A DNA stretch of 64,000 bases from Clostridia bacterium (GTDB taxonomy: Bacteria > Bacillota > Clostridia > Christensenellales > UBA1242): assembly GCA_017541375.1 (NCBI GenBank), contig JAFXZE010000006.1, positions 102,125-166,124 on the forward strand, in the 5' to 3' direction. The translations under genes were made by a program, and so were the position numbers. Positions 1 to 9,233 of the stretch are shown piece by piece; within the stretch, counting starts at the first letter, position 1, and each line of letters starts with the position of its first letter. The notes under the pieces are model-generated. The model saw only the letters and a program-made list of their open reading frames with translations, ran no database searches and had not been told where the DNA came from.

Positions 1-35
1 AGAGCATAAACAGTTATGCTCTTTATATTTATATT
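1..35 (+). terminator. Rho-independent terminator of a gene left of the window
   Basis: A perfect 9-bp stem (AGAGCATAA with TTATGCTCT) with an ACAG loop is followed by a T-rich stretch. It would end a plus-strand transcript entering from the left. Confidence 0.6.
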
Positions 36-135
36 TTTGCAGATTATAGATAAGAAAAAATGCGGTTAGTATGAAATTTATTCAAACGAAATATGTTTGC
101 AATTAGCAGGTTTATTAATTGTATTTTAATTTGCC

Positions 136-621
136 TTATTTTTCTTTTATCAAAATGTGGTGAAAAGTGAAATCTCTATTTTTCAGTATTTGTTTTAGCG
201 CGACAGGACGAATATCATATTTTTCCACTTTGTCAAGTGGTATCCAGTGGAACTTGAGATCCACGATTTTGTCCTCATCGTGCTCTAGGTAGTTGTAATC
301 GATTTGCTTTTCCGGTGGAACGATGGCATTTTCCATCAGGTAATAAAAGCTCAGTTCGTGAAAACTTCTACCTGTTTTGTGAGTGAAGAAATTTTCAATC
401 ACGCCTACTAGTTTTGGTGATGGGGAAGTGATACCGACCTCCTCCATAGTTTCTCTGATTACTGCTGATTTGGTATCTTCGCCAAGGTGAACATGTCCAC
501 CAGGCAAACATAAAAAATTGTTGTTGTTCATTTCCACCATAAGCACTTTGTCATTATTTAGAATAATGCTGTTTACTCTAAATTTAAAATTTTGTGTGTC
601 GTCTTTTAATTTTACATCCAT
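136..621 (-). CDS. NUDIX hydrolase
   Basis: 161-residue nudix-fold pyrophosphohydrolase. The nudix box runs from about residue 41 to 64: GGHVHLGE, then RETMEEVGI, which supplies the metal-binding Glu residues (GX5EX7REUXEEXGU). The family hydrolyses nucleoside diphosphates linked to other groups; the substrate cannot be read from the sequence. The ATG at 621 is preceded by a GGAGG site. The gene lies directly downstream of rpsU on the same strand, but the rpsU terminator falls between them, so co-transcription would need read-through. Confidence 0.85.
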   Translation of the reverse strand: MDVKLKDDTQNFKFRVNSIILNNDKVLMVEMNNNNFLCLPGGHVHLGEDTKSAVIRETMEEVGITSPSPKLVGVIENFFTHKTGRSFHELSFYYLMENAIVPPEKQIDYNYLEHDEDKIVDLKFHWIPLDKVEKYDIRPVALKQILKNRDFTFHHILIKEK

Positions 622-640
622 AATGGGTTTCCTCCAAACA

Positions 641-679
641 ATAATAAAACACCCACAAGGGAGTCCCTCGAGAGTGTTT
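641..679 (-). terminator. rpsU terminator overlapping its stop codon
   Basis: Read on the minus strand, AAACAC pairs with GTGTTT around an inner GGGA/TCCC stem, followed by TTTATTAT. The outer stem includes part of the rpsU stop codon. It sits between rpsU and the nudix gene. Confidence 0.6.
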
Positions 680-854
680 ATTTGCGATTGCGCTTGCGAG
701 CTGCTTCGCTTTTTTCTTTGCGTTTTACGCTAGGCTTTTTATACTCTTCATGCTTGCGCAAATCGCCAATGATGCCATCTTTTTGACGCTTGCGCTTAAA
801 ACGCTTGAGAGCGCTGTCAACAGATTCATCTTTGCCAACAACAACCATTGTCAT
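678..854 (-). CDS. rpsU: 30S ribosomal protein S21
   Basis: 58-residue basic protein starting [19 protein letters not shown] and ending in an Arg/Lys-rich tail. This is the normal length and composition of bacterial S21, the small-subunit protein near the anti-Shine-Dalgarno end of 16S rRNA. The start at 854 has an AAGGTGGTGA ribosome binding site at good spacing. A near-consensus promoter lies upstream and a terminator overlaps the stop codon, so it looks like a single-gene unit. Confidence 0.95.
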   Translation of the reverse strand: MTMVVVGKDESVDSALKRFKRKRQKDGIIGDLRKHEEYKKPSVKRKEKSEAARKRNRK

Positions 855-889
855 CTTTTCTCACCACCTTTGCGTAAAATCTTATGTAA

Positions 890-918
890 ATAATAGCACT
901 TTTTGAACTTTTTTGCAA
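890..918 (-). promoter_or_regulatory. Sigma-A promoter of rpsU
   Basis: On the minus strand: TTGCAA, a 17-bp spacer, then TATTAT, about 35 bp upstream of the rpsU start. Confidence 0.65.
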
Positions 919-979
919 GTGTTTTTGATGAAATTTTCTTGTTAATTGGGCGTTTTTGATATAAATTTGAAAAAAGGTA

Positions 980-1008
980 TTGCAAAATTTTAGAAAAATT
1001 GGTAAAAT
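980..1008 (+). promoter_or_regulatory. Sigma-A promoter of comM-dprA
   Basis: TTGCAA, 17-bp spacer, TAAAAT, ending 33 bp before the comM start. It is divergent from the rpsU promoter. Confidence 0.65.
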
Positions 1009-1041
1009 ATTGTGAGCAATATATATAGGAAGGGATCAAAG

Positions 1042-2577
1042 ATGTTAGCAAAGGTGAATACGCTAGGACTAAATGGTATAGAAGGAATTAAGATGGTTCT
1101 TGAAGCAGACATGAATAATGGTTTGCCCAAAGTGGATATTGTGGGATTGCCTGATATATCAGTAAAAGAAAGTAAAGAAAGGGTCAAGAGCGCAATCAAA
1201 AATTCGGGATTGAAATTTCCTATTTTGCATTTTACTATAAATCTTGCTCCAGCTAGCACAAAAAAGCAGGGCGCATATTATGATTTGCCAATGGCTGTAG
1301 CAATGCTGATTTGTTGTGGCGAAATTAAAAATAATGCAGTGGGTGAATATACTTTTGTAGGTGAACTTGGACTAAATGGTGAAATTCGCAAGGTAATGGG
1401 CGTGTTGCCATTACTTATTACTGCGCGAGATGTTGGACTAAAGAAAGTATTTGTGCCGGCAGAGAACGCAAAAGAAGCTAGTTTTATTGATGGTATAGAT
1501 GTCTATGCAGTAAAGTCGCTAAATCAAGTGGTAGATTTTTTAAATGGGTTCATTACACTTACCCCAGTAGCAAAGAGCACATTTGATAGCGATAACAGTG
1601 AAGAAATTGATGCCAACGATTTTTGCTTTATTAAGGGGCAAGAAAAAGCAAAGCGCGCTATGGAGATTAGTGCTGCAGGCGGGCATAATATTATGATGAT
1701 TGGACCTCCAGGGGCTGGTAAGACGATGCTAGCAAAGGCGCTTCCTACTATAATGAGTGAGATGACATTTGAAGAGGCGCTAGAGGTGACAAAGATACAC
1801 AGTATATCTGGTTTGCTTGATAGTGAGCAAGGAATTGTGCGCAAACGCCCTTTTCGTACGCCACACCATACTTGTACTCCAATTGCTCTTACTGGTGGAG
1901 GGGTAAAAGCTACTGCAGGGGAAATTAGTTTTGCTCATAACGGAGTATTGTTTTTAGATGAATTGCCAGAGTACAATCGTAAAACTCTAGAAACATTACG
2001 TCAGCCACTTGAAGATGGGGTGATAACAGTGGCTAGAGCGGTAGCGACTATTGTTTATCCTGCTGAATTTATGTTAGTCACTAGTATGAATCCATGTCCA
2101 TGCGGAAACTATGGTTCTAAAACTAGAGAGTGTAGATGTTCTCCAGCTCAAATCCATAGTTACTTGCAAAAACTAAGTGGGCCATTGATGGATAGAATTG
2201 ATATTCATGTCGAAGTGGATGGGGTAAGTTATGAAGATTTGCGAGACAAAAAAGCATCAGGCGAAACTAGTGCAGCTGTCCGTGCAAGAGTAAATAAGGC
2301 AAGACAAATCCAACGAAATAGATTTGCCGATTCAAAAACAAAGTGTAATGCTAAAATGGATTCCAAACAAGTGGCAAAATATTGTGTGTTGGATGAGGAT
2401 AGTAGCAAACTACTAAAAGAGGCTTTTGAAGCATTTAATTTGACTGCTAGGTCATATAATCGCATTCTTAAAGTGGCTAGGACCATAGCAGATCTTGATG
2501 GAGCGGAAAATATTGGGGTAAGCCATATCGCAGAGGCACTAAGCTATAGAACTCTAGATAAAAAGTATTGGGTGTAG
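1042..2577 (+). CDS. comM: YifB/ComM-family AAA+ ATPase (Mg-chelatase-like)
   Basis: 511 residues, close to the usual 500-510. The order is an N-terminal Lon-like fold (LAKVNTLGLNGIEG onward), a Mg-chelatase-type AAA+ core with Walker A GPPGAGKT near residue 223, a Walker B-like LFLDELPE, and a C-terminal domain with the conserved cysteines of NPCPCGNYG. In Gram-negatives ComM is a hexameric helicase that promotes branch migration during natural transformation. The start is placed at the ATG at 1042, behind GGAAGGGATCAAAG, because family members begin near this Met; an earlier in-frame start at 1012 adds a non-conserved extension. dprA follows after 3 bp, consistent with a DNA-uptake or recombination role. 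Confidence 0.9.
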   Translation: MLAKVNTLGLNGIEGIKMVLEADMNNGLPKVDIVGLPDISVKESKERVKSAIKNSGLKFPILHFTINLAPASTKKQGAYYDLPMAVAMLICCGEIKNNAVGEYTFVGELGLNGEIRKVMGVLPLLITARDVGLKKVFVPAENAKEASFIDGIDVYAVKSLNQVVDFLNGFITLTPVAKSTFDSDNSEEIDANDFCFIKGQEKAKRAMEISAAGGHNIMMIGPPGAGKTMLAKALPTIMSEMTFEEALEVTKIHSISGLLDSEQGIVRKRPFRTPHHTCTPIALTGGGVKATAGEISFAHNGVLFLDELPEYNRKTLETLRQPLEDGVITVARAVATIVYPAEFMLVTSMNPCPCGNYGSKTRECRCSPAQIHSYLQKLSGPLMDRIDIHVEVDGVSYEDLRDKKASGETSAAVRARVNKARQIQRNRFADSKTKCNAKMDSKQVAKYCVLDEDSSKLLKEAFEAFNLTARSYNRILKVARTIADLDGAENIGVSHIAEALSYRTLDKKYWV

Positions 2578-2580
2578 ATT

Positions 2581-3666
2581 ATGGATAATGAAGAATTGTT
2601 TTTATGGCTGAGTATGAGTGATATGCCTGTAAAAAAGTTGTATGATCTTGTAAATGAATTTGACAATTTAAATGATTTGTGTCAAACTAAGACTTATGAC
2701 TATCGTATAAGGCGACATCTTACTAAGGAGGAATTTGCTAGTTTACTATCTTTACGAGAAAGTGAATCTTATAAAAAGCTACTGTCCAACTTACCACGAA
2801 GTCATATAAAATTTGTAACAATAGTGAGTCCTGACTATCCTCGCTGCTTTCGCGCTCTTGAAGTACCACCTTTGGTGATTTATTATGTAGGAGACTTGAG
2901 TTTACTAAACAAACTCTGTATAGCTATAGTGGGAACTAGAAAATGTACTAAGTATGGAGCTGACCTAACAGAGAAATTTGCCAAAGAATTAGCTATAGCT
3001 GGATGTGGTATAGTGAGTGGATTGGCAGAAGGAATCGATGTGCATGCTCATATAGGGGCGCTTGAGGCAAAAGGCAAGACAATAGCAGTGTTGGCTGGTG
3101 GGTTAAATTATATCTATCCAGCAAGCAATGTCCAAATAGCTCGCAACATCATAGAGAATGGTGGACTGATTATCTCAGAGCTTGCGCCGGATACTAGTCC
3201 TCAAAGTTATACATTTATCCAGCGAAATAGATTGATTGCAGCTGCTAGTAGCGGAGTGTTAGTTACCGAGGCTGGAGCAAAAAGTGGGGCTATGCACACG
3301 GTGAATTTTGCGCTCGATTTGGGAAAAGACATTTTTGCTGTTCCGGGAAATGTGACTAGTAAATCTAGTATTGGGACAAATCAACTTATCAAGCAGTTTT
3401 ATACGAGTTGCGTAACAGGCCCTGAAGACATTTTAGGTATAATTATGCCTACTTATAGAAAAGAACAAGTCAAAAATGAAATAAAAGAGATGTCAAACGA
3501 AGAGAAAAGCGTGTGTGATATTTTGCAAGATGGAGAAGCTCATTTTGATGAAATTGCACAAAAATCTCAAATAAATGTAAAAAGTTTGATAGGACTCTTG
3601 ACAATGATGGAAATTCGTGGTTTAATTAAAAAGTTACCAAGTAATTATTATGCTTTGGAGGAATGA
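2581..3666 (+). CDS. dprA: DNA-processing protein DprA/Smf
   Basis: 361 residues with the DprA Rossmann-like core: AIVGTRKCTKYGADL near residue 118, SGLAEGIDVHAH, and the GALEAKGKTIAVLAGGL segment. A C-terminal winged-helix-like region runs from about residue 295. DprA binds incoming single-stranded DNA and loads RecA. It starts 3 bp after the comM stop with no strong ribosome binding site, so translational coupling to comM is likely. Placement before topA is common in Firmicutes. Confidence 0.92.
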   Translation: MDNEELFLWLSMSDMPVKKLYDLVNEFDNLNDLCQTKTYDYRIRRHLTKEEFASLLSLRESESYKKLLSNLPRSHIKFVTIVSPDYPRCFRALEVPPLVIYYVGDLSLLNKLCIAIVGTRKCTKYGADLTEKFAKELAIAGCGIVSGLAEGIDVHAHIGALEAKGKTIAVLAGGLNYIYPASNVQIARNIIENGGLIISELAPDTSPQSYTFIQRNRLIAAASSGVLVTEAGAKSGAMHTVNFALDLGKDIFAVPGNVTSKSSIGTNQLIKQFYTSCVTGPEDILGIIMPTYRKEQVKNEIKEMSNEEKSVCDILQDGEAHFDEIAQKSQINVKSLIGLLTMMEIRGLIKKLPSNYYALEE

Positions 3667-3667
3667 A

Positions 3668-3736
3668 GTGTTTATTAAAGGTATGTTACTATTGATGTTA
3701 GTCTTGATGTTTTTACGAGATTTCGCCAAGAAGTAA
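3668..3736 (+). CDS. Possible 22-residue membrane peptide
   Basis: A GTG-initiated frame between dprA and topA encodes a 22-residue peptide that is almost entirely hydrophobic (MLLLMLVLMFL core) with a charged RDFAKK end. A GGAGG lies 6 nt upstream, inside the end of dprA. One short transmembrane helix is predicted by eye. No family is recognised, and it could be chance; the well-spaced ribosome binding site is the main argument for it. Confidence 0.3.
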   Translation: MFIKGMLLLMLVLMFLRDFAKK

Positions 3737-3758
3737 TTAAAAAAATTTAGGGGGAAAA

Positions 3759-6116
3759 ATGAAATTAGTTGTTATAGAGGGACCTGGTAAGCGTGATGCT
3801 ATCAAAAAATACCTCGGAGATGGTTATGAAGTTTTTGCTACCAAAGGGCATATTAGAGATTTGCCAATTCACGCTTTTGGTATAGATATCAAAAACGATT
3901 TTGAGCCTCGTTATGAGGTTTTGCCTGATAAAAAAGATGTGATTTCGTCACTAAAGAAACTGGCAGAAAAGGCGGAAAAAGTATTGCTAGCGACAGACCC
4001 TGACCGTGAAGGAGAGGCAATTTCGTGGCATGTAGCAAATGTGCTTGAGCTCAATCCAAACGACCCAGTGAGAATTGAGTTTAATGAAATTTCAAAAAAT
4101 GCTGTAAATGCTGCTGTTAGTAAGCCCAGAGGAATAGATGCTAACCTTGTAGATGCGCAGCAAGCAAGACGTGTGTTAGATAGGATAGTTGGTTATAAAC
4201 TTTCTCCTATTTTGTGTAAGAAAATTCAACCCAAACTTAGTGCAGGGCGTGTGCAATCAGTTACTCTGCAGCTGGTAGTTGATAGAGAGCGCGAGATTAC
4301 TAATTTCAAGCCTGAAGAATGGTGGTCAATAAATGCTAGTCTTACTAAGCAAAATGATACCAAGGCTTTTAATGCAAGCTTAGTTAGTAAAAATGGAAAA
4401 AAGATAAAAATTAAAAGTGCCACAGAAAAAGACACTTTTTTGGCAGATATAAACAAAAAAGAGTGGAGAGTAGTGAGTTTGAAAAAAACCGTTACCCACA
4501 CTCATGCTCCCGCTCCATATATCACTAGCTCTATGCAACAAGATGCACTTAATAAACTGGGGCTCACATTAAAACGCACTACATTAGCTGCCCAAAATCT
4601 GTATGAAGGTGTGGAGTTAGCTGGCAAGGGAAAAACTGCGCTTATTACCTATATTCGTACAGACTCAGTGCGTGTTTCTCCAGATGCTCAAAAAGCAGCT
4701 AGAGAATACATAGTAAAAACTTTTGGAGAAAAGTTTTGTCCAGAAAAACCGAATATATTTAAGTCTAAAAAGTCAGCTCAAGATGCCCACGAAGCTATTA
4801 GACCGATTTACATGGATATTCGACCAGATGATGTAAAAACAAGTTTATCACCTGATAATTACAAATTGTATAAGTTGATATACGAGAGGTTTTTAGCCAG
4901 TCAAATGAGTGATGCTACATACAACTCAGTCGCTCTTGAGGTTGGGGTGGGAGATTATACATTTAAGGCAACTGGGCGCACTCCAATATTTGCTGGATAT
5001 ACTGCAGTTTATCAGGAATTTGTTGTAAAAGATAAGGATGATGAAGAGGTGGAGAGCACCATTCCGCCGTTGAATGAGGGCGAAATGTTGGATCTTAAGG
5101 GACTAAAGACGGAGCAAAAGTTTACAAAACCTCCAGCTAGATATACAGAAGCAAGCCTAGTTAAGGCTATGGAAGAAAAGGGAATAGGTCGTCCTGCGAC
5201 ATATACTCCTACGGTTACATTGCTATTTAATAGGCAATATCTAATAAATGAAGGGAAATATATGAAACCTACCGATTTAGGTTTTGCGGTGACGGATCTT
5301 TTAGTAGAGCATTTCCCTAAAATTATGAACATCGAGTTTACCGCCCAAATGGAAGATAGTCTAGATGATATAGCTACTGGAGAAAAGAACTGGAAGGATG
5401 TTATTGATAAGTTTTATACAGGTTTTAAAGAATCCATGGACAAGGCTAGTGAGGCGCTTAAGACATTTGTAGAGGAGACTGATGAGGTTTGTGACAAGTG
5501 TGGCAGCAAAATGGTGGTCCGAATGGGACGATTTGGGAAATTTTTGGCATGTAGCAATTATCCAACTTGTAAGAATGTAAAAAACTTTGTTGATGAAGAT
5601 AGTGCAACCGAGCAAGAGGTGGATGAAGTATGCCCTGAATGTGGTGGCAAGATGGTGATAAAGGTGGGGAAATTTGGAAAATTTTTGGCTTGCGGTAATT
5701 ATCCTACTTGTACATTTAAAAAGAACTTTGGCGAAAATGAAGCAGTAGTTGAAACAGATATAAAATGTGATAAATGTGGTCACAATATGGTGAAGCGTAA
5801 AGGAAAGTATGGTGAATTTTTGGCGTGCAGCAATTACCCAAATTGTAAAAATATAATGTCAGTTAATAAAAAATTGGGAGAATGTCCCTTGTGCCATAAA
5901 GATATCATCGAGCGGAAAAATAAAAAGGGCGAAATATTCTATGGATGTATTGGATATCCTGAATGTAAAATGGTGTATGCGGATCCTCCAACAGGTAAAA
6001 AGTGTGCTAAGTGCGGATCTGATATCTTATTAAAAAAGGGTAATTCATACACAAAAGAATATTGCTCAAATCCAAAATGTGATTATTCAAAAATTGAAAA
6101 AGGAAATACTAATTGA
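3759..6116 (+). CDS. topA: DNA topoisomerase I
   Basis: 785-residue type IA topoisomerase. It begins with a TOPRIM domain (KLVVIEGPGKRDAIKKYL, then ATDPDREGEA at about residue 78). The catalytic Tyr lies in ITYIRTDSVR at about residue 300. From about residue 577 to the end are serial zinc-ribbon units with CxxC pairs (CDKCG, CPECGG, CDKCGH, CPLCH, CAKCG), more than the usual three. It relaxes negative supercoils during transcription and replication. AGGGGG precedes the ATG. trmFO overlaps its stop codon. Confidence 0.96.
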   Translation: MKLVVIEGPGKRDAIKKYLGDGYEVFATKGHIRDLPIHAFGIDIKNDFEPRYEVLPDKKDVISSLKKLAEKAEKVLLATDPDREGEAISWHVANVLELNPNDPVRIEFNEISKNAVNAAVSKPRGIDANLVDAQQARRVLDRIVGYKLSPILCKKIQPKLSAGRVQSVTLQLVVDREREITNFKPEEWWSINASLTKQNDTKAFNASLVSKNGKKIKIKSATEKDTFLADINKKEWRVVSLKKTVTHTHAPAPYITSSMQQDALNKLGLTLKRTTLAAQNLYEGVELAGKGKTALITYIRTDSVRVSPDAQKAAREYIVKTFGEKFCPEKPNIFKSKKSAQDAHEAIRPIYMDIRPDDVKTSLSPDNYKLYKLIYERFLASQMSDATYNSVALEVGVGDYTFKATGRTPIFAGYTAVYQEFVVKDKDDEEVESTIPPLNEGEMLDLKGLKTEQKFTKPPARYTEASLVKAMEEKGIGRPATYTPTVTLLFNRQYLINEGKYMKPTDLGFAVTDLLVEHFPKIMNIEFTAQMEDSLDDIATGEKNWKDVIDKFYTGFKESMDKASEALKTFVEETDEVCDKCGSKMVVRMGRFGKFLACSNYPTCKNVKNFVDEDSATEQEVDEVCPECGGKMVIKVGKFGKFLACGNYPTCTFKKNFGENEAVVETDIKCDKCGHNMVKRKGKYGEFLACSNYPNCKNIMSVNKKLGECPLCHKDIIERKNKKGEIFYGCIGYPECKMVYADPPTGKKCAKCGSDILLKKGNSYTKEYCSNPKCDYSKIEKGNTN

Positions 6117-7408
6117 GAGTAACTGTAATTGGTGCGGGACTAGCTGGCTGTGAATGTGCATGGCAATTAGCTAAAGAGGGTGTGCAAGTAGATTTATATG
6201 AAATGAAGCCATTCCAATTTTCTCCCGCTCACAAAAATAGTGATTTTGCAGAATTAGTTTGTTCTAATTCTTTTAAAAATGATACTCTAGAATTTGCTTC
6301 TGGGGTGCTAAAAAATGAACTGAGGATGCTAGATAGTTTGATACTTAGTTGCGCGGACGCGACTAAACTAGCTGATGCATCTTCTCTCACTGTAGATAGG
6401 CAAAAATTTGCTAGGTTGGTTACTGAAAAGATAAAATCAAACCCCAAAATCAAAATAATAAATAAGGAAGTAACTGATTTTGATGTCACTCAACCTACTG
6501 TTATTTGTTCGGGGCCACTTTGTAGTGACGAGTTGGCAAATTTTATCCAAAATCTTACTGGAGAAAGGTTATATTTTTATGATGCGATAGCGCCAATAGT
6601 TGGTGCTGATAGCATTGATTATACTTGCGCTTTTTGGCAAGAGAGATTTGGCAAAAAAGGAGAGGGGGAATATCTAAATTGCCCACTAAATAAGCAAGAA
6701 TACTTCGAGTTTGTAAAAGCCTTAGCCAATGCAGAGCGAGTGAAATTACATGATTTTGAGACTGAAGTCAATTTTGAAGGCTGTTTACCAGTCGAGGTAA
6801 TGGCAAAGCGAGGGGGGGAGGTACTTCGTTGCGGCCCTATGAAAACTACAGGGTTAGAGGTTTCTCCTGAAACATATGCGGTGGTGCAATTGCGTAAAGA
6901 AAATAAGGAAGGCACCATGCTAAATATGGTGGGATTTCAGACAAATCTTACATATACTGAGCAGCGTAGAGTATTTTCGTTGATTCCTGCATTAAAGCAG
7001 GCCGAATGGTTGCGCTTTGGAGTGATGCATCGCAATACATATATCAATGCTCCTAAATATCTCAATAGGTATTTTCAGTTGAAAACTCAGCCAAACATCA
7101 TGTTTGGCGGGCAGATTAGTGGAGTGGAAGGATATATCGAGAGTGTGGCAAGTGGATATATGTGCGGAGTAAATATGGCAAGATTACTAAAGAATAAACC
7201 AATGATTGATTTTGGCACGGAAACTTGTCTTGGCGCATTAGCCAATTATCTTGAGGCGGGGAGTGAAAGTAACTTTCAACCAATGCACATCAACTGGGGC
7301 TTACTCAAGCCTCTTGATGCGCCGAAGAATATCAAAAAGGCTCGCATTGCACAACGATCTATGGAAAGAATTAGAGAGATTAAGGAGGAATTGAGTAATG
7401 AAAATTAG
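6113..7408 (+). CDS. trmFO: Methylene-THF:tRNA (uracil-54-C5)-methyltransferase TrmFO
   Basis: 431 residues, normal for the family. It starts MRVTVIGAGLAGCECAW, the FAD-binding Rossmann motif, and carries conserved ELVCSNSF and GGQISGVEGY stretches. TrmFO makes ribothymidine at position 54 of tRNA with methylenetetrahydrofolate and FADH2. The start codon is TTG, overlapping the topA stop (TTGA) behind AAAGGA, so translation is likely coupled. topA-trmFO-hslVU is a standard Firmicute order. Confidence 0.95.
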   Translation: MRVTVIGAGLAGCECAWQLAKEGVQVDLYEMKPFQFSPAHKNSDFAELVCSNSFKNDTLEFASGVLKNELRMLDSLILSCADATKLADASSLTVDRQKFARLVTEKIKSNPKIKIINKEVTDFDVTQPTVICSGPLCSDELANFIQNLTGERLYFYDAIAPIVGADSIDYTCAFWQERFGKKGEGEYLNCPLNKQEYFEFVKALANAERVKLHDFETEVNFEGCLPVEVMAKRGGEVLRCGPMKTTGLEVSPETYAVVQLRKENKEGTMLNMVGFQTNLTYTEQRRVFSLIPALKQAEWLRFGVMHRNTYINAPKYLNRYFQLKTQPNIMFGGQISGVEGYIESVASGYMCGVNMARLLKNKPMIDFGTETCLGALANYLEAGSESNFQPMHINWGLLKPLDAPKNIKKARIAQRSMERIREIKEELSNEN

Positions 7409-8696
7409 ACTTCCAAAGATAAAAGTGGTACAATTAAACTGTGGCGGTACCCTTATTTATGAAAAAACTAATTTTAACCAAGCAAGTAGTGTGCGGATCG
7501 GTTTTAGTGTAGGTTCTGCGCAGAATGAAATTAATGGTACTGCTCACTTTATAGAGCACATGTACAATCATTGCACCAAAAAGAGGGACAAAGAAACATT
7601 AGTTGCCGATATTAAAAAGTACTTTGGCACTAGTTATAATGCTGGTACTTGGCGCTTTGCTACCTTGATAACGTTTACTCGAGTAAATAGCCTGCTGGAT
7701 CAATGCTTTGAATTAGCTAGTGATATGCTGATAAATGGGGATCTTGATCCCAAACTTATGGAAAGTGAAAGAGGTGTGATACTCGAAGAGTATAAACGAA
7801 AATTAGATTTGCAAAAAACTTCTATTGGTATTGATCATGAAAACGCTATGTTAGAGTATATCTATAGCCCTCAGCAAACTTTGGGCGACGAGGCTGACTT
7901 AGCAAAAATTACTCCAGAGGTAATAAATAATTTCAAATCAAAATACTACAACAAACAAAATTTTATAGTGTCGGTGGCGGGAAGTGAGTCTCTTGGAAAA
8001 GTGAAAAAGTATGTAGAAAAACACTTTGCAGCATTACCAAGTGGGGGAGAATGTGCCCCTAGTACCCTACAAAATATAGTAAAGCCTAGCAATATGCAGG
8101 TACTAGAAAAAGAACTTGACACTCCTCTTGTGTACATTTCGCTAAAATGTGTAGGGCTTAATAATCCCAAACACTATACTATGGGCTTTTTGTGTGAATA
8201 TCTCAATGGACAAAACGGAAAACTATTTAGGTTGGTACGCGAAAGTGGGCTTGCTTATTCGATTAGTGCTAGCCGCTGTCATTTCACTGAGTCTGGTTCA
8301 CTTGATTTTAGTTTTAAGGCTTCAAAAGAAAATGTAAACAAAGTAATTGACAAAATCAGCATTGTGGTAGATGATATAATGGCTAATGGTATACCAGAGG
8401 ATAGGATAAAACAGGCTAAAGAAAACTTTGAATATTCATTTAAGGAAAGTCAAACTACAAATGGACGAGAAGCGGTGTATAATGCAGTATCTTACATAAC
8501 CAAGGAACCATTCACTTCACAAGCCGATATAAAAGCCGTACTCGATATGGATAAACAAACGATCGACAGTTATATGAGAGAATTGTTTAGTAAAAATACT
8601 GAAGTATATGTTACTATCGGAGGTAGGGGCTTAAAAGCTTCCGATTTTTATGATCTCAAGACAATTAAGAAAATGATATTAAAAGGAAATAAATAA
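7398..8696 (+). CDS. M16-family zinc peptidase
   Basis: 432 residues with the inverted zinc motif HxxEH (HFIEH, residues 50-54) and the distal Glu region ESERGVILEEYKR about 75 residues later. These are the active-site elements of M16 (pitrilysin/processing-peptidase-like) enzymes. A second M16 repeat without the motif covers the C-terminal half. It overlaps trmFO by 11 nt and ends 1 nt before hslV, so it belongs to this operon. In many Firmicutes the xerC recombinase gene sits here instead. The substrate is unknown. Confidence 0.88.
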   Translation: MKIRLPKIKVVQLNCGGTLIYEKTNFNQASSVRIGFSVGSAQNEINGTAHFIEHMYNHCTKKRDKETLVADIKKYFGTSYNAGTWRFATLITFTRVNSLLDQCFELASDMLINGDLDPKLMESERGVILEEYKRKLDLQKTSIGIDHENAMLEYIYSPQQTLGDEADLAKITPEVINNFKSKYYNKQNFIVSVAGSESLGKVKKYVEKHFAALPSGGECAPSTLQNIVKPSNMQVLEKELDTPLVYISLKCVGLNNPKHYTMGFLCEYLNGQNGKLFRLVRESGLAYSISASRCHFTESGSLDFSFKASKENVNKVIDKISIVVDDIMANGIPEDRIKQAKENFEYSFKESQTTNGREAVYNAVSYITKEPFTSQADIKAVLDMDKQTIDSYMRELFSKNTEVYVTIGGRGLKASDFYDLKTIKKMILKGNK

Positions 8697-8697
8697 T

Positions 8698-9231
8698 ATG
8701 GAATTTAGAGGAACAACGATTGTGGCTGTAAAGCGTGGGGGCAAGACTGTGTTTGGCGCTGACAGTCAAGCGACAATGGATACAATGATATTTAAGGATG
8801 GTGTAAAGAAATTACACAAGATATATAACGACAAAGTACTGGTCGGTTTTGCTGGAGCAGTTGCGCCTGCATTTGCTGTACTAAGAATGTTAGAAGAAAA
8901 CTTAAATAAATATAGCGGTAATCTTCAACGAGCTTTGGTCGAGCTATCTAGTGGGTGGCAAAATTTAAACGCTATGCGCGGTGGAGTGGAAGTAATGATG
9001 ATAGTTGCAAACAAAGATGATATGTACATCTTTACTGGAGATGGTATGGTTACTCGTCCTAATGATGATTTTGTATCTATTGGTTCAGGTAGTAAATATT
9101 GTCTTGGGGCAGCTAGAGCATTGTATGAAAATACCAAGTTATCTCCTCGTGAGATAGCAGAAAAGGCACTAAATATCGCAAGTGACTATTGCATCTACAC
9201 TAACAATCACTTGTTCTTTGAGGAGGTTTAA
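8698..9231 (+). CDS. hslV: ATP-dependent protease subunit HslV (ClpQ)
   Basis: 177 residues. A short propeptide MEFRG precedes Thr6 in TTIVAVKRGGK, the expected N-terminal catalytic Thr after processing. FGADSQATM and SIGSGSKYCLGAARAL match proteasome-beta-like HslV. It forms the proteolytic double ring of the HslVU protease. It lies between the M16 peptidase gene and hslU (2-nt gap). Confidence 0.96.
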   Translation: MEFRGTTIVAVKRGGKTVFGADSQATMDTMIFKDGVKKLHKIYNDKVLVGFAGAVAPAFAVLRMLEENLNKYSGNLQRALVELSSGWQNLNAMRGGVEVMMIVANKDDMYIFTGDGMVTRPNDDFVSIGSGSKYCLGAARALYENTKLSPREIAEKALNIASDYCIYTNNHLFFEEV

Positions 9232-9233
9232 TT

